Source of the DNA: Pedobacter ginsengisoli
GTDB taxonomy: Bacteria; Bacteroidota; Bacteroidia; Sphingobacteriales; Sphingobacteriaceae
Assembly (NCBI RefSeq): GCF_002736205.1
Contig: NZ_CP024091.1
Coordinates: forward strand, 186,001-250,000
Length of the DNA: 64,000 bases
Direction: 5' to 3'
This document shows positions 54,111 to 63,819 of the stretch, in pieces; position 1 is the stretch's first letter; each line of letters starts with the position of its first letter. The notes beneath the pieces are model-generated. The model saw nothing but the letters and a program-made list of their open reading frames with translations. It ran no database searches and was not told the origin of the DNA. Position numbers and translations under genes: made by a program.

Positions 54111-55492
54111 GCGCTACAGCGGATGGTTATACATCTATGGTTAATCTGATAAAGATTAACCCAGATGGAACCGCAGAGTTCTTGTTAAAGGATGAATATT
54201 TAAAAGCTTTTGCTAAAAAGCCGGCTGAGCAAAATAGTTTCGATAAAGATATAATAGACCTTAATGATAAGCTACAGGCTATGGAGCAATTAATTTATGG
54301 TCAGTATTTGCGTGTTTCTCCGGTTATTGGCGATGCAAATAATACATGGATTGCAATGACAATGAATGATCTTGATAGCGTACTTGTTAAGCCAAGTGCT
54401 ATAAGTCGTTATGTTAAGGCTGTTAATGAAGCGCAAGTATCAGATAACTGGTCTCAGGCTGATGAAGCGTTGAAAAATGTTAGTGATGCCCAGCAAAAAT
54501 ATGGTAAAGACGTTGTGCCTTCGCAGGGGAAAATAGAGTGGGAGATCAGTTATAATTCATGGAATATCTTCCTGAATTTAATGATTACCTATGCCTTATT
54601 AGGAGTAGTGATACTTTCGCTTGCTTTTATGAAGCTCTTTAAAAACTCTAAATCACTTGATACACTTGTTAAAGTAGTACTAGTTCTAATTGGAATAGCC
54701 GCAATATTACAGGGTGTTGGTTTAGGTGTACGCTGGTACATTTCTGGGCATGAGCCTTGGAGTAATGGTTATGAAGCTGTTTTATTTATTAGCTGGATAG
54801 GTGTTTTATCTGGCTTGCTAATGTATAGAAACAGTAATGCATTTATACCTGCAGCAGGTTGTTTAATTGCGGTAATATTAATGGGCTTTGCTCATGGAGG
54901 TTCTCAGATGAACCCTCAGATTACTCCATTGGTTCCGGTATTGAAATCGTATTGGCTGATGATTCACGTAGCTATTATCACTTCGAGCTATGGTTTCTTT
55001 GGGTTAAGTGCATTAATGGGAACAGTAGTATTGATACTTTATATTATTGACAACAATAAGATAAGTGCTAAGGTTAAAGCTTCGATAACTGAGCTAACAA
55101 TTGTTAACGAGATGTCGTTAACGGTAGGCCTGTTCTTATTAACTGTTGGTACATTTTTAGGTGGAATATGGGCGAATGAAAGTTGGGGACGCTATTGGAG
55201 CTGGGATCCAAAAGAAACCTGGGCATTTATTTCTGTTATTGTTTATGCTTTTGTTTTACATGTTCGCTTAATTCCTGGATTAAGAAGTAAATACTTATTT
55301 AACTTGCTGTCGTTACTGGCTTTCTCTAGTATAATCATGACTTACTTTGGGGTTAATTACTACCTGACTGGTTTGCACTCTTATGCACAAGGTGACCCGG
55401 TACCAATTCCATCATGGGTGTATATTACTTTGGCTGTAGTTTTTGCTTTAGCGCTTGTTTCTTATAAAAGATATAAGGCCAGGAGTAAGTAA
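54095..55492 (+). CDS. Cytochrome c biogenesis protein, CcsA half (frameshifted continuation)
   Basis: Codes 465 residues of the CcsA domain that presents heme at the Trp-rich site. The frame is open from 54083 (upstream TAA at 54080-54082); TTG 54095 is the first start-like codon but lies inside a domain, so it is probably not a true start. Helices begin at about residue 160. The heme-handling motif is WGRYWSWDPKETWAF, with conserved His in SGHEPWSNGYEAVLF and LMIHVAIITSSYGFFGL, ending FGVNYYLTGLHSYA. It needs the upstream frame for its N-terminal part. Protein level depends on frameshifting or on correction of an indel. Confidence 0.85.
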   Translation: MLKTVSATADGYTSMVNLIKINPDGTAEFLLKDEYLKAFAKKPAEQNSFDKDIIDLNDKLQAMEQLIYGQYLRVSPVIGDANNTWIAMTMNDLDSVLVKPSAISRYVKAVNEAQVSDNWSQADEALKNVSDAQQKYGKDVVPSQGKIEWEISYNSWNIFLNLMITYALLGVVILSLAFMKLFKNSKSLDTLVKVVLVLIGIAAILQGVGLGVRWYISGHEPWSNGYEAVLFISWIGVLSGLLMYRNSNAFIPAAGCLIAVILMGFAHGGSQMNPQITPLVPVLKSYWLMIHVAIITSSYGFFGLSALMGTVVLILYIIDNNKISAKVKASITELTIVNEMSLTVGLFLLTVGTFLGGIWANESWGRYWSWDPKETWAFISVIVYAFVLHVRLIPGLRSKYLFNLLSLLAFSSIIMTYFGVNYYLTGLHSYAQGDPVPIPSWVYITLAVVFALALVSYKRYKARSK

Positions 55493-55509
55493 TTACTTAT
55501 CTTGTAGCT

Positions 55510-56088
55510 ATGAGTAAGGTTTATTCTATAGCGATATATCCTGATATATCTATAATGAAAAAGGTGAAGGCTATGAAAGATGAGTTAGCATCCTTTACCG
55601 GTTGGTTTGGAAGTAGAAATTCAAAAGCCCATGTAACAATATGCGAGTGTAACGCAGTTGGTGAAAGGGAATTGCTGGGTATTAAAAGTCTATTACAAAA
55701 GCTTTGTGCTACAGAATCAGCTCTAAATTTAACTTTTGATCATATAGGCATTTATGAGAATAAAGTAAATGGTGTAGTTTGCCTATTGCCGAACAAAGAA
55801 TCGGAGAATATGCTTAAACCATTGATGAAACGGATTCGTAAATCTATGAAAGTTAAATTGGTTCCTGGAAGTTCTAACCCGCACATAACAATAGGTAGAA
55901 AACTAAACAACGAACAATTATCTCTGGCTAGGGAACTGTTTATAAATACAGAGGTAAGTTTAAACTTCATTTGCGATAGAATAGTTCTTCGTGTTCGTGA
56001 AGATCAAACCCAATTTGCAGTAATCGATGAGTTTGTTTTTCAAGGCAAGCCTCTCATGCCAATAGATGAGCAGTTATCAATGTTTTAG
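55510..56088 (+). CDS. 2H phosphoesterase / 2'-5' RNA ligase-like protein
   Basis: A 192-residue cytoplasmic protein with the paired H-x-T/S-h motifs of the 2H superfamily (HVTICE near residue 41 and HITIGRK near 125), separated by about 84 residues as usual. Family members hydrolyse or form 2',5'-linked or cyclic phosphodiesters of RNA and nucleotides. It starts 17 bp after the ccsA stop and may be read from the same transcript, but shares no pathway with it. Substrate unknown. Confidence 0.87.
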   Translation: MSKVYSIAIYPDISIMKKVKAMKDELASFTGWFGSRNSKAHVTICECNAVGERELLGIKSLLQKLCATESALNLTFDHIGIYENKVNGVVCLLPNKESENMLKPLMKRIRKSMKVKLVPGSSNPHITIGRKLNNEQLSLARELFINTEVSLNFICDRIVLRVREDQTQFAVIDEFVFQGKPLMPIDEQLSMF

Positions 56089-56149
56089 ATAGTTTCTTCG
56101 ATTGGTAACATTCTTGTATATTAAGAGTCTGATTATTAAATTGTTCAGT

Positions 56150-57115
56150 ATGAAACATCTATTCTCTCTCTTTGTTGCTTTTAGTTTGTTGTGTGGCAAT
56201 GCTATTGCCCAGCAAACCCAGGAAAAATATACTAATGAAATAAAGTATCTACTCTATTTGCCCGAAAACTATAACAAAGATGATCAGCAAAAATTTCCTG
56301 TAGTCTTGTTTTTACATGGAAGTGGTGAGCGTGGGGAAGATGTAAATAAGGTAGCTGTAAATGGACTACCCAAGCTGATTGCCGGTGGAAAAAAGTTTCC
56401 TTTTATCGTTGTTTCACCACAGGTGCCAGAGGGAGAACGTTGGGAAAGTACAGATTTGTTCCGCCTGATGAAAGACATTAAGAAAAAGTATAGGGTTGAT
56501 GAAGATCGTTTGTACTTAACCGGTTTAAGTATGGGGGGCTATGGTAGTTGGGATATGGCTATGAAATATCCGCAAATGTTTGCTGCAATTATACCCATTT
56601 GTGGTGGTGGAGATGTATCTAAAGTTTGGACCATCAGGCATACACCGGTTTGGGTTTTTCATGGTGGGAAAGACAATATTGTGCCACTTAAACAGAGTCA
56701 GGATATGGTTGATGCTTTAAAGCCCATTAATCCGGATGTTAAATTCACCATATTCCCGGAAGATGGCCATGACAGCTGGACTTCGGCATACAATACGGAT
56801 AGCCTGTATATCTGGATGTTGGGCATTAAAAAATTTAAATACAGCAAAGTTCCTGTAGATCAGCAAATATTAGATACCTATCAGGGATCTTATTATAATG
56901 ATTTTACTAATGATACACTGAAAATAACTGTAGCCCCAGGTATAGTTAACATGATTCGTAAAAAGGGGGTTATTGAAATAAAACCTTACGCAAACGATAA
57001 GTTTTTTGTAAATGAAAATGATCCGGTTGATGCTGTATTCTCGGGGAAAAAGAAGAAAATGCAGCTCCTTATAAATGCTGACAGGCAGTATGTTTACAAA
57101 AGAATCAGTGATTAA
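56150..57115 (+). CDS. Exported alpha/beta-hydrolase esterase (PHB depolymerase/feruloyl type)
   Basis: A 321-residue secreted hydrolase with signal peptide ending at NAIAQ. The fold shows the oxyanion region VVLFLHGSGERGED, nucleophile elbow GLSMGGYGS, acid-loop GGKDNIVPL and catalytic His in PEDGHDSW. This resembles esterases that deacylate plant polysaccharides. A small C-terminal domain of about 90 residues follows. I use ATG 56150 (signal peptide MKHLFSLFVAFSLL); a frame to 56102 would add a second hydrophobic stretch. Downstream GH95 and GH78 genes make a carbohydrate-esterase role plausible. Confidence 0.85.
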   Translation: MKHLFSLFVAFSLLCGNAIAQQTQEKYTNEIKYLLYLPENYNKDDQQKFPVVLFLHGSGERGEDVNKVAVNGLPKLIAGGKKFPFIVVSPQVPEGERWESTDLFRLMKDIKKKYRVDEDRLYLTGLSMGGYGSWDMAMKYPQMFAAIIPICGGGDVSKVWTIRHTPVWVFHGGKDNIVPLKQSQDMVDALKPINPDVKFTIFPEDGHDSWTSAYNTDSLYIWMLGIKKFKYSKVPVDQQILDTYQGSYYNDFTNDTLKITVAPGIVNMIRKKGVIEIKPYANDKFFVNENDPVDAVFSGKKKKMQLLINADRQYVYKRISD

Positions 57116-57251
57116 AAAGTATCACTAATCTCAGTGTACCTTACCTGATTAATGTTAAAATTCCTTAAGAACATGTAAGAATTGCTGAATTTTTGTGGGC
57201 TTTTTTAGGTATTATTGGAGAACTTTTTAGACCAAACCTGTATAACACAAA

Positions 57252-59531
57252 ATGAAACCACACAAAAAACAAATTTATGCACTTTTTATTTTCCTGCTAT
57301 GTCAGCTTAGTCTGACTGCTCAGGTTAAGAAAACAGGGCAAGCCTCACAGGTCTTAAAACTGTGGGATGACAAGCCGGCTAAAGAATGGATGACGGAAGC
57401 CTTCCCAATGGGAAATGGAAGAATTGGGGGGATGGTATTTGGCGGAATAGCTCAGGAACACATTCAGTTCAATGAAATTAGTTTATGGACGGGAGATGAA
57501 ACTAATACCGGTGCCTATCAGGCATTTGGCGATGTTTACATTAATTTTAAAGACAAAGATGATAAAGCGGCTGTTCCGGCTGATTATCGCAGAGAAACTG
57601 ATATTAGCAAAGCTGTTCAGAAAATCTCTTTCACAGACAATGGAGTTGCCTATAAACGCGAATATTTCTGCAGTTTCCCCGATAAGGTGATGGTTTTGCG
57701 TTTTACTGCCAATAAAAAATCTGCCTTTTCGGCTTCCATACAGCTTAAAGATGCACATGATGCAAAAGTTACTGCAAATGGAACAACATTAACTATTGCA
57801 GGGAAACTTGAGAATGGAATGGCATACAGCGCTACTTTATTATTAAAAACAGAAGGTGGATCTGTAGTAGTAGAATCTGATGGCAAAGGCGGATCTCAGT
57901 TAAGTATTAATAAAGCTGACGCATTTACTGTTTTGCTTTCGGCAGCTACGGACTATAGTAATAAACGTGAGCAGCAATGGAAAGGCGAAGCTCCTGATAT
58001 CAAGGTTAAAGAGATTTTAGCCGCAGCATCACCTAAAAATTATCAACTGTTGTTAAACAACCACATTAAAGATTATCAGAATCTGTTTGGCAGGGTGTCA
58101 TTAAACCTTGGTACTACCCCGGCATCAACTCAATTGTTACCAACCTATAAAAGAATACTTAATTATAAGAAAGTAACTGACCCACAGTTGGAAGCACTTA
58201 TTTTTCAATATGGAAGGTATTTGCTGATTAATTCTTCTAGAAAGGGTGGGTTACCTGCTAATTTGCAGGGCTTATGGAACGAAAGCAACAACCCACCTTG
58301 GAGGTCTGATTATCATTCGAACATTAACATACAAATGAACTATTGGCTTGCTGAGCCTACCAATCTTTCTGAGTCTCATTTTCCTTATCTGGATTATATA
58401 AACAGTATGCGCGAAGTGAAAAAAGAAAATACTAAAAAAGAGTATCCGGGAGTACGCGGATGGACCGTGAAAACAGAAAATAATATTTTTGGCGGCGAAA
58501 GTTTTTTATGGAACACACCCGGTAGTGCCTGGTATGTACAATCTATCTGGGAGCATTATGCATTTACAAAGGATAAAGCTTACCTTAAAAACTTTGGCTA
58601 TCCAATACTAAAAGAGATAACCGAATTTTGGGATGATTATTTAAAACGTAGAGACGATGGGACTTTAGTGGCGCCTAAAGGTTGGTCGCCTGAACATGGA
58701 CCTACCGAAGATGGTGTTTCATATGATCAACAAATTGTATATGATTTGTTTACCAATTACATTGAAGCTGCTGATGCCTTAGGTGTTGATAAAGCTTACA
58801 GAGATAAGGTTATGGATATGCGTGCTCATTTGTTAAAGCCTAAAATTGGTAAGTGGGGCCAGTTACAAGAGTGGGAAACGGATCGTGATGATCCGAAGGA
58901 TAATCACAGACATGCATCTCATCTTTTTGGTTTACATCCGGGCAGGCAATTTAGTACTACTGAAACCCCAGAGCTGGCTAAAGCTGCAAAAGTAAGTTTG
59001 CTTGCTCGTGGTGATGCTTCAACCGGATGGTCTATGGCCTGGAAAATGAATTTCTGGGCAAGGCTACATGATGGCGATCACGCTTATCTTATCCTTAAAA
59101 ACTTTATTACTCTTGTTGGTGGTTCTGGAGTTGATTATAATAAGGGTGGGGGTATTTATGCCAACCTGTTTTGTGCGCATCCTCCTTTTCAGATTGATGG
59201 AAACTTTGGCTACACGGCAGGTGTAGCAGAGATGTTGCTTCAAAGCCAGACCTCAGAAATCGAATTGCTTCCTGCCTTACCAAAAGAATGGATCAGTGGG
59301 AGTGTGAAGGGCTTGCGTGCAAGAGGAAATTTCGAGATCACAGACTTACAGTGGAAAAATGGAAAGATCATTAAATTGGTTGTAAAATCATTATCTGGGG
59401 GAGCATGCAATCTGCGCGTACCAAATTCTTTAAAAGCTGCTTTTGCGGTTAAAAACAGTAAAGACGAAAATGGATATAAGTATAGCTTTAATACATTAAC
59501 TGGTAAAGTATATAGCTTTATTGGGCAGTAA
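57252..59531 (+). CDS. GH95 family glycoside hydrolase (alpha-L-fucosidase type)
   Basis: A 759-residue exported enzyme (signal peptide LSLTAQ) that removes terminal alpha-1,2-linked L-fucose or L-galactose by inversion. The N-terminal domain begins [20 protein letters not shown] and [13 protein letters not shown], diagnostic for the family. The (alpha/alpha)6 barrel holds [37 protein letters not shown] (acid Glu region), [13 protein letters not shown] and [16 protein letters not shown]. Length is normal. It precedes the GH78 gene, consistent with sequential trimming of one polysaccharide. Confidence 0.95.
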   Translation: MKPHKKQIYALFIFLLCQLSLTAQVKKTGQASQVLKLWDDKPAKEWMTEAFPMGNGRIGGMVFGGIAQEHIQFNEISLWTGDETNTGAYQAFGDVYINFKDKDDKAAVPADYRRETDISKAVQKISFTDNGVAYKREYFCSFPDKVMVLRFTANKKSAFSASIQLKDAHDAKVTANGTTLTIAGKLENGMAYSATLLLKTEGGSVVVESDGKGGSQLSINKADAFTVLLSAATDYSNKREQQWKGEAPDIKVKEILAAASPKNYQLLLNNHIKDYQNLFGRVSLNLGTTPASTQLLPTYKRILNYKKVTDPQLEALIFQYGRYLLINSSRKGGLPANLQGLWNESNNPPWRSDYHSNINIQMNYWLAEPTNLSESHFPYLDYINSMREVKKENTKKEYPGVRGWTVKTENNIFGGESFLWNTPGSAWYVQSIWEHYAFTKDKAYLKNFGYPILKEITEFWDDYLKRRDDGTLVAPKGWSPEHGPTEDGVSYDQQIVYDLFTNYIEAADALGVDKAYRDKVMDMRAHLLKPKIGKWGQLQEWETDRDDPKDNHRHASHLFGLHPGRQFSTTETPELAKAAKVSLLARGDASTGWSMAWKMNFWARLHDGDHAYLILKNFITLVGGSGVDYNKGGGIYANLFCAHPPFQIDGNFGYTAGVAEMLLQSQTSEIELLPALPKEWISGSVKGLRARGNFEITDLQWKNGKIIKLVVKSLSGGACNLRVPNSLKAAFAVKNSKDENGYKYSFNTLTGKVYSFIGQ

Positions 59532-59629
59532 TTGGTTACAGACAGGATAGTGCATGACACTTATATCAAATTAATTACGGATAATAGTGAGTTGCTTAGG
59601 ATTTCCGGGCAACTCATTATTAATCGAAT

Positions 59630-62287
59630 ATGAGACCAAGTATTAAGAATTTGCTGCAAACATTTGCAGTATTTGGGATTTTGTTTGCCGTGAATCTTAC
59701 GGCTCTTGCCCAAAAATTAAGCGTAAATGACCTTAAGGTAGAACATCTTATAAACCCTCTGGCCATTGAAACACCGACGCCCAGATTTAGCTGGAAAATA
59801 GCTTCAACTGTAAAGAACACACTGCAATCTTCTTATGAAATTAGAGTAGGTACCAATAAGGCCTCAATCAATGCAGGTAAAGACCTGGTTTGGAAAAGCT
59901 CCATTTCTACAGAGCAATCGGTATTGATTGATTATTCTGGTACTGAATTACAATCAAAAAAGAAATACTATTGGCAGGTAAGGGTAAAAGACAATCATGG
60001 CAATATCTCGGGATGGTCAGAGCCTGGTTTTTTTCAAATGGGAATTTCTTCGGCAGATTGGACTGCAAAATGGATCACAGTATCAGGAAAAGATACTTCT
60101 GCCAGAAGCCCACTTTTTAGAAAAGAGTTTTCCTTACAAAAGAAAGTTAAATCGGCTATAGCATATATTACTGCAAAGGGATTGTACGAAGCCAGTATAA
60201 ATGGTAAGCGTGTAAGTGATACTTATTTTGCACCGGGATGGACCAGCTATAAGGATCATCTGCAATACCAGGTATACGATGTAACCTCCAGTTTAAAAAG
60301 TGGCCCTAACGTATTTGGTGCAACCCTTGGAAACGGCTGGTATAAAGGAAGAATTGGTTTTGGAAATCAACATAACTTTTATGGAGACACGCGCGGATTA
60401 CTAATGCAACTGGAAGTGGAGTATACTGATGGCTCTAAAGAAATTGTAAATACAGATGAAAGCTGGAAGTATGCCTATGGGCCAATTATGGCCTCAGATA
60501 TTTATGATGGTGAAAGGTATGATGCAAGAATGGAAATAGCCGGGTGGGACAATACCGGTTTTAAAGAGACCGCATCATGGATAGGAGTTGGCATAATGGA
60601 CAAGGGTAATGAAAGGCTAGTGGCAATGAGCGGACCCCCTGTAAGGAAACATGAGCAATTTAAAGCGCTTAAAATTTTCAAAACGCCCTCAGGCGAAACA
60701 GTAGTGGATTTTGGGCAGAATCTTGTAGGATGGGTAATGCTTAAAGCCAAAGGGGCTGCCGGAACAAGGATAACGCTAAGCCATGCTGAGGTGCTTACAA
60801 AAGAGGGTAACTTTTATACGGTAAATCTGAGGTCGGCAAAAGCACAGGATATTTATATCCTAAAAGAGAACACCGAGCAGGTTTTTGAGCCTCATTTTAC
60901 TTTCCAGGGATTCAGATATGTGAAGGTAGAGGGGTATCCGGGAGAACTAAAAGCAGAAGATATGACCGCCGTTGCTGTGTATTCGGATATGGAGGCTACC
61001 GGTAAATTCTCAACTTCTAATGCTTTACTAAATCAATTGCAACATAATATTCAATGGGGACAAAAAGGAAACTTTGTAGATGTCCCAACCGATTGTCCGC
61101 AGCGCGATGAACGCCTGGGCTGGACCGGTGATGCACAGGCTTTTGCTAATACTGCAGCCTACAATATGGATGTGGCAGGTTTTTTTACCAAATGGCTAAA
61201 AGATGTAAAGGCTGATCAGCAACCTAATGGTCTCATCCCTCATGTAATTCCAAATGTGCTTGGACCTAATGACGGTGCATCGGCTGGATGGGCTGATGTG
61301 TCTACAATTATTCCGTGGGATATGTACGTAGCCTACGGAGACCGCAGGATATTGGCAACACAATATGAAAGTATGCAGAAATGGGTGGGCTATATGTCAT
61401 CAGTTGCTAAAAACAACCTTTGGAATTCGGGCTTCCACTTTGGTGACTGGTTGTTTTATCGTCCGAATGATGACAATGATGGAAGGGCTGCAGTGACTGA
61501 TAAATATCTGATTGCACAAACTTTTTATGCGCATTCTACCCAATTGCTGATCAATGCTGCAAAGGTATTGGGTAAACAAGATGATGTAGCCAAATACACA
61601 ACATTGCTTGCAGATATTAAAGCTGCTTTTGTAAAAGAATACATGACCCCAACCGGCCGACTGGTATCTGGAACACAAACAGCATATGTGCTTGCACTTC
61701 AGTTTGATATGCTGCCTGAAGAACTTAGGGCACCATGCGCCGATCGCCTTGTTGCCAATATTCGTGATTACGGGAACCACCTCACAACCGGATTTTTGGG
61801 CACACCTTATTTATGTCATGTACTTACCAGATATGGGCACAATAATGTAGCTTATGATCTTTTGATGCAGGAAAGTTATCCTTCATGGCTTTACCCTGTC
61901 AAAATGGGTGCTACTACAATATGGGAAAGATGGGATGGTATAAAGCCGGATGGATCTTTTCAAACTCCTGATATGAACTCTTATAATCATTATGCTTATG
62001 GCGCCATAGGCGATTGGATGTACAGAACTATTGCAGGAATTAATTCGGTAGCCGACCAGCCTGGTTACAAGTACATTGTTATTTCGCCAAAACCAGGAGG
62101 TAAAATAACTAATGCGTCAGCAGAATTGGAAACCGTTTATGGTACAGTAAAGTCTGCCTGGACTTTGGAAAACGGATTGCTAAAGCTTGATGTTACCATA
62201 CCTGCAAATACAAAAGCCAAGGTAGTACTGCCAGAGGCTACCAAAGAAATTGGATCTGGTAGTTATCACTTTGAAAGCAAAATTTAG
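59630..62287 (+). CDS. GH78 family alpha-L-rhamnosidase
   Basis: An 885-residue exported enzyme (signal ending TALAQ) that removes alpha-L-rhamnose. The N-terminal beta-sandwich includes NPLAIETPTPRFSWKI. The next beta domains contain SPLFRKEFSLQKKVKSAIAYI and FGATLGNGWYKGRIGF. The (alpha/alpha)6 barrel carries the active-site cluster DCPQRDERLGWTGDAQ and MGATTIWERWDGIKPDG (general acid and base Glu region). The C-terminal sandwich ends SAELETVYGTVKSAWTL. It follows GH95 by 98 bp in the same direction. Confidence 0.95.
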   Translation: MRPSIKNLLQTFAVFGILFAVNLTALAQKLSVNDLKVEHLINPLAIETPTPRFSWKIASTVKNTLQSSYEIRVGTNKASINAGKDLVWKSSISTEQSVLIDYSGTELQSKKKYYWQVRVKDNHGNISGWSEPGFFQMGISSADWTAKWITVSGKDTSARSPLFRKEFSLQKKVKSAIAYITAKGLYEASINGKRVSDTYFAPGWTSYKDHLQYQVYDVTSSLKSGPNVFGATLGNGWYKGRIGFGNQHNFYGDTRGLLMQLEVEYTDGSKEIVNTDESWKYAYGPIMASDIYDGERYDARMEIAGWDNTGFKETASWIGVGIMDKGNERLVAMSGPPVRKHEQFKALKIFKTPSGETVVDFGQNLVGWVMLKAKGAAGTRITLSHAEVLTKEGNFYTVNLRSAKAQDIYILKENTEQVFEPHFTFQGFRYVKVEGYPGELKAEDMTAVAVYSDMEATGKFSTSNALLNQLQHNIQWGQKGNFVDVPTDCPQRDERLGWTGDAQAFANTAAYNMDVAGFFTKWLKDVKADQQPNGLIPHVIPNVLGPNDGASAGWADVSTIIPWDMYVAYGDRRILATQYESMQKWVGYMSSVAKNNLWNSGFHFGDWLFYRPNDDNDGRAAVTDKYLIAQTFYAHSTQLLINAAKVLGKQDDVAKYTTLLADIKAAFVKEYMTPTGRLVSGTQTAYVLALQFDMLPEELRAPCADRLVANIRDYGNHLTTGFLGTPYLCHVLTRYGHNNVAYDLLMQESYPSWLYPVKMGATTIWERWDGIKPDGSFQTPDMNSYNHYAYGAIGDWMYRTIAGINSVADQPGYKYIVISPKPGGKITNASAELETVYGTVKSAWTLENGLLKLDVTIPANTKAKVVLPEATKEIGSGSYHFESKI

Positions 62288-62380
62288 TATTTAGTAGATA
62301 GTACTTAGTATTTAGATCAGTGTTTTAGTTAGCGATTACTTTAACCTGTCTAATTACTAAGTACTAGATACTACCTACTA
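62284..62380. repeat. TAGTA-type inverted repeat between convergent GH78 and susD
   Basis: The left arm reads TAGTAGATAGTACTTAGTA (62292-62310). The right arm region TACTAAGTACTAGATACTAC (62355-62374) is its imperfect reverse complement (TACTAAGTACTA against TAGTACTTAGTA). The repeated unit TAGTA recurs on both sides. The segment could be a repeat element that doubles as a terminator for both convergent genes. It fills the 90-bp gap. Confidence 0.6.
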
Positions 62381-63814
62381 TTTTACATCAAACCACAGTT
62401 TAGTAGTTAATAAATCTGCACCTTGTTTTGCAACAGCAGCTTTATAGTTTTCGCCATTCAGCGATTGCTCGCGTCCAGGATATATAAATCTTACGGGTAG
62501 TTTTCCACCTAATGTACCCGCTACGGCAGGTGCAAGTTCGGGATAGTCAAGTCTTCTCCATTCGGCAAATGCTTCTAATCCCTGGCCAAACAAGGCAATC
62601 CATTTTTGCTCTCCAATAGATTTTTTGAAATTGCCTGCATTATATTTTACAGCCGGAAGGCTTGTGTAAGTGTTAATTTCACCTTCTGTAACACCATATT
62701 GTCTTAACGATTCTTCAATAGCTTGTTTATATAAGGCTGCCGGATCTTCATTACTAAGGCCACGTGCGGCTATTTCTGCGCGATCAAATAATACTTCGGC
62801 ATAGCTTAAGATAACTGCCGGTGCTGATGGAGCCAGAAAGTAAGTGCCGGGTTTAGAAGTTTTATTTAAACCAAGGCTATTTGCATCACTTGTTAGCAAG
62901 CCATTCGGTACACCTATATAAACCTCTGGCGTTACATCTTTAGTAGGACTCGCAAATATTGGAAGGCGAGGGTCGCTTAAGCTCTTTAACTTGTCTACAA
63001 TAGTCTTGCTGATCCTGTGATCGTTACGTGTATCAAATGTATTGCTTATTGGATTTTGATTAGGCGAAGTAACGTATACCAGTTGGGCTATTTCTGCATT
63101 GCTGCTAATATAAGCGCCACCTTCAGCTGCAATTTCTGCTAATACGGCTTTAGTTTTTTCTGGTTCGCGGTCGGCTATTCTAAGTGCTATGCGAAGCCTT
63201 AAAGCATTTGCAAATTTTTTCCAGCGGTCGATCTTGCCACCATAAATGATATCGCCGGCAATTGCTTTGCCATTCAAGGCCAAATCAGCCTGAGCCGATT
63301 TCAGATCATCAAGTAAGCCAAAATATACATCTTTTTGGGTGTCATATTTAGGAGTTACAAATTGTTTGATCTGTATGGCTTGTGAATAAGGAATATCTCC
63401 ATAAGCATCAGTAAGTAAAAGGAATGTCCATGATCTTAAAACCTTGGCCGCACCTCTGTAATTGGTGTTTTGTTGAGCATCAGCCAGCTCAATCAGCTTG
63501 TTTAGGTTGGTAATGCCTTTTGTATAACCACTATTCCATAAATCCTGAAGATCAGTATTAGAAAAAATATAACGATCAGGATCTGTGTATTGTATTTTTG
63601 CCCAATGCTGAACAAATAACAGGCTCGAATTAATGTTGTTAGTTCCCCAATAAGCATCAGTTGTACTTTTTATTGCGCCGGTTAGCAAATAATCTGGAAG
63701 TGGATTCTCTGCCTCATTAGGATTTTTGTTGATATCTGCCAGCTCTTTTTTGCACGAAGTAAAAGAGGTTGCCAATATTGCAGAAAAAAGGATTGGAATA
63801 TATTTGAATTTCAT
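62378..63814 (-). CDS. SusD/RagB-family nutrient-binding lipoprotein
   Basis: A 478-residue outer-membrane lipoprotein (lipobox FTSC, Cys21) that works with the adjacent SusC transporter to capture glycans or peptides. The N-terminus LADINKNPNEAENPLPDYLLTG and the TPR-like helices (AKVLRSWTFLLLTDAYGDIPYSQA) fit the SusD-like_2 subgroup. The C-terminal part has ILSYAEVLFDRAEIAARG and KWIALFGQGLEAFAEWRRLDYP. The SusC stop is 5 bp upstream. With nearby GH95, GH78 and esterase genes it may form a polysaccharide utilisation locus. Confidence 0.95.
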   Translation of the reverse strand: MKFKYIPILFSAILATSFTSCKKELADINKNPNEAENPLPDYLLTGAIKSTTDAYWGTNNINSSLLFVQHWAKIQYTDPDRYIFSNTDLQDLWNSGYTKGITNLNKLIELADAQQNTNYRGAAKVLRSWTFLLLTDAYGDIPYSQAIQIKQFVTPKYDTQKDVYFGLLDDLKSAQADLALNGKAIAGDIIYGGKIDRWKKFANALRLRIALRIADREPEKTKAVLAEIAAEGGAYISSNAEIAQLVYVTSPNQNPISNTFDTRNDHRISKTIVDKLKSLSDPRLPIFASPTKDVTPEVYIGVPNGLLTSDANSLGLNKTSKPGTYFLAPSAPAVILSYAEVLFDRAEIAARGLSNEDPAALYKQAIEESLRQYGVTEGEINTYTSLPAVKYNAGNFKKSIGEQKWIALFGQGLEAFAEWRRLDYPELAPAVAGTLGGKLPVRFIYPGREQSLNGENYKAAVAKQGADLLTTKLWFDVK

Positions 63815-63819
63815 GATGT

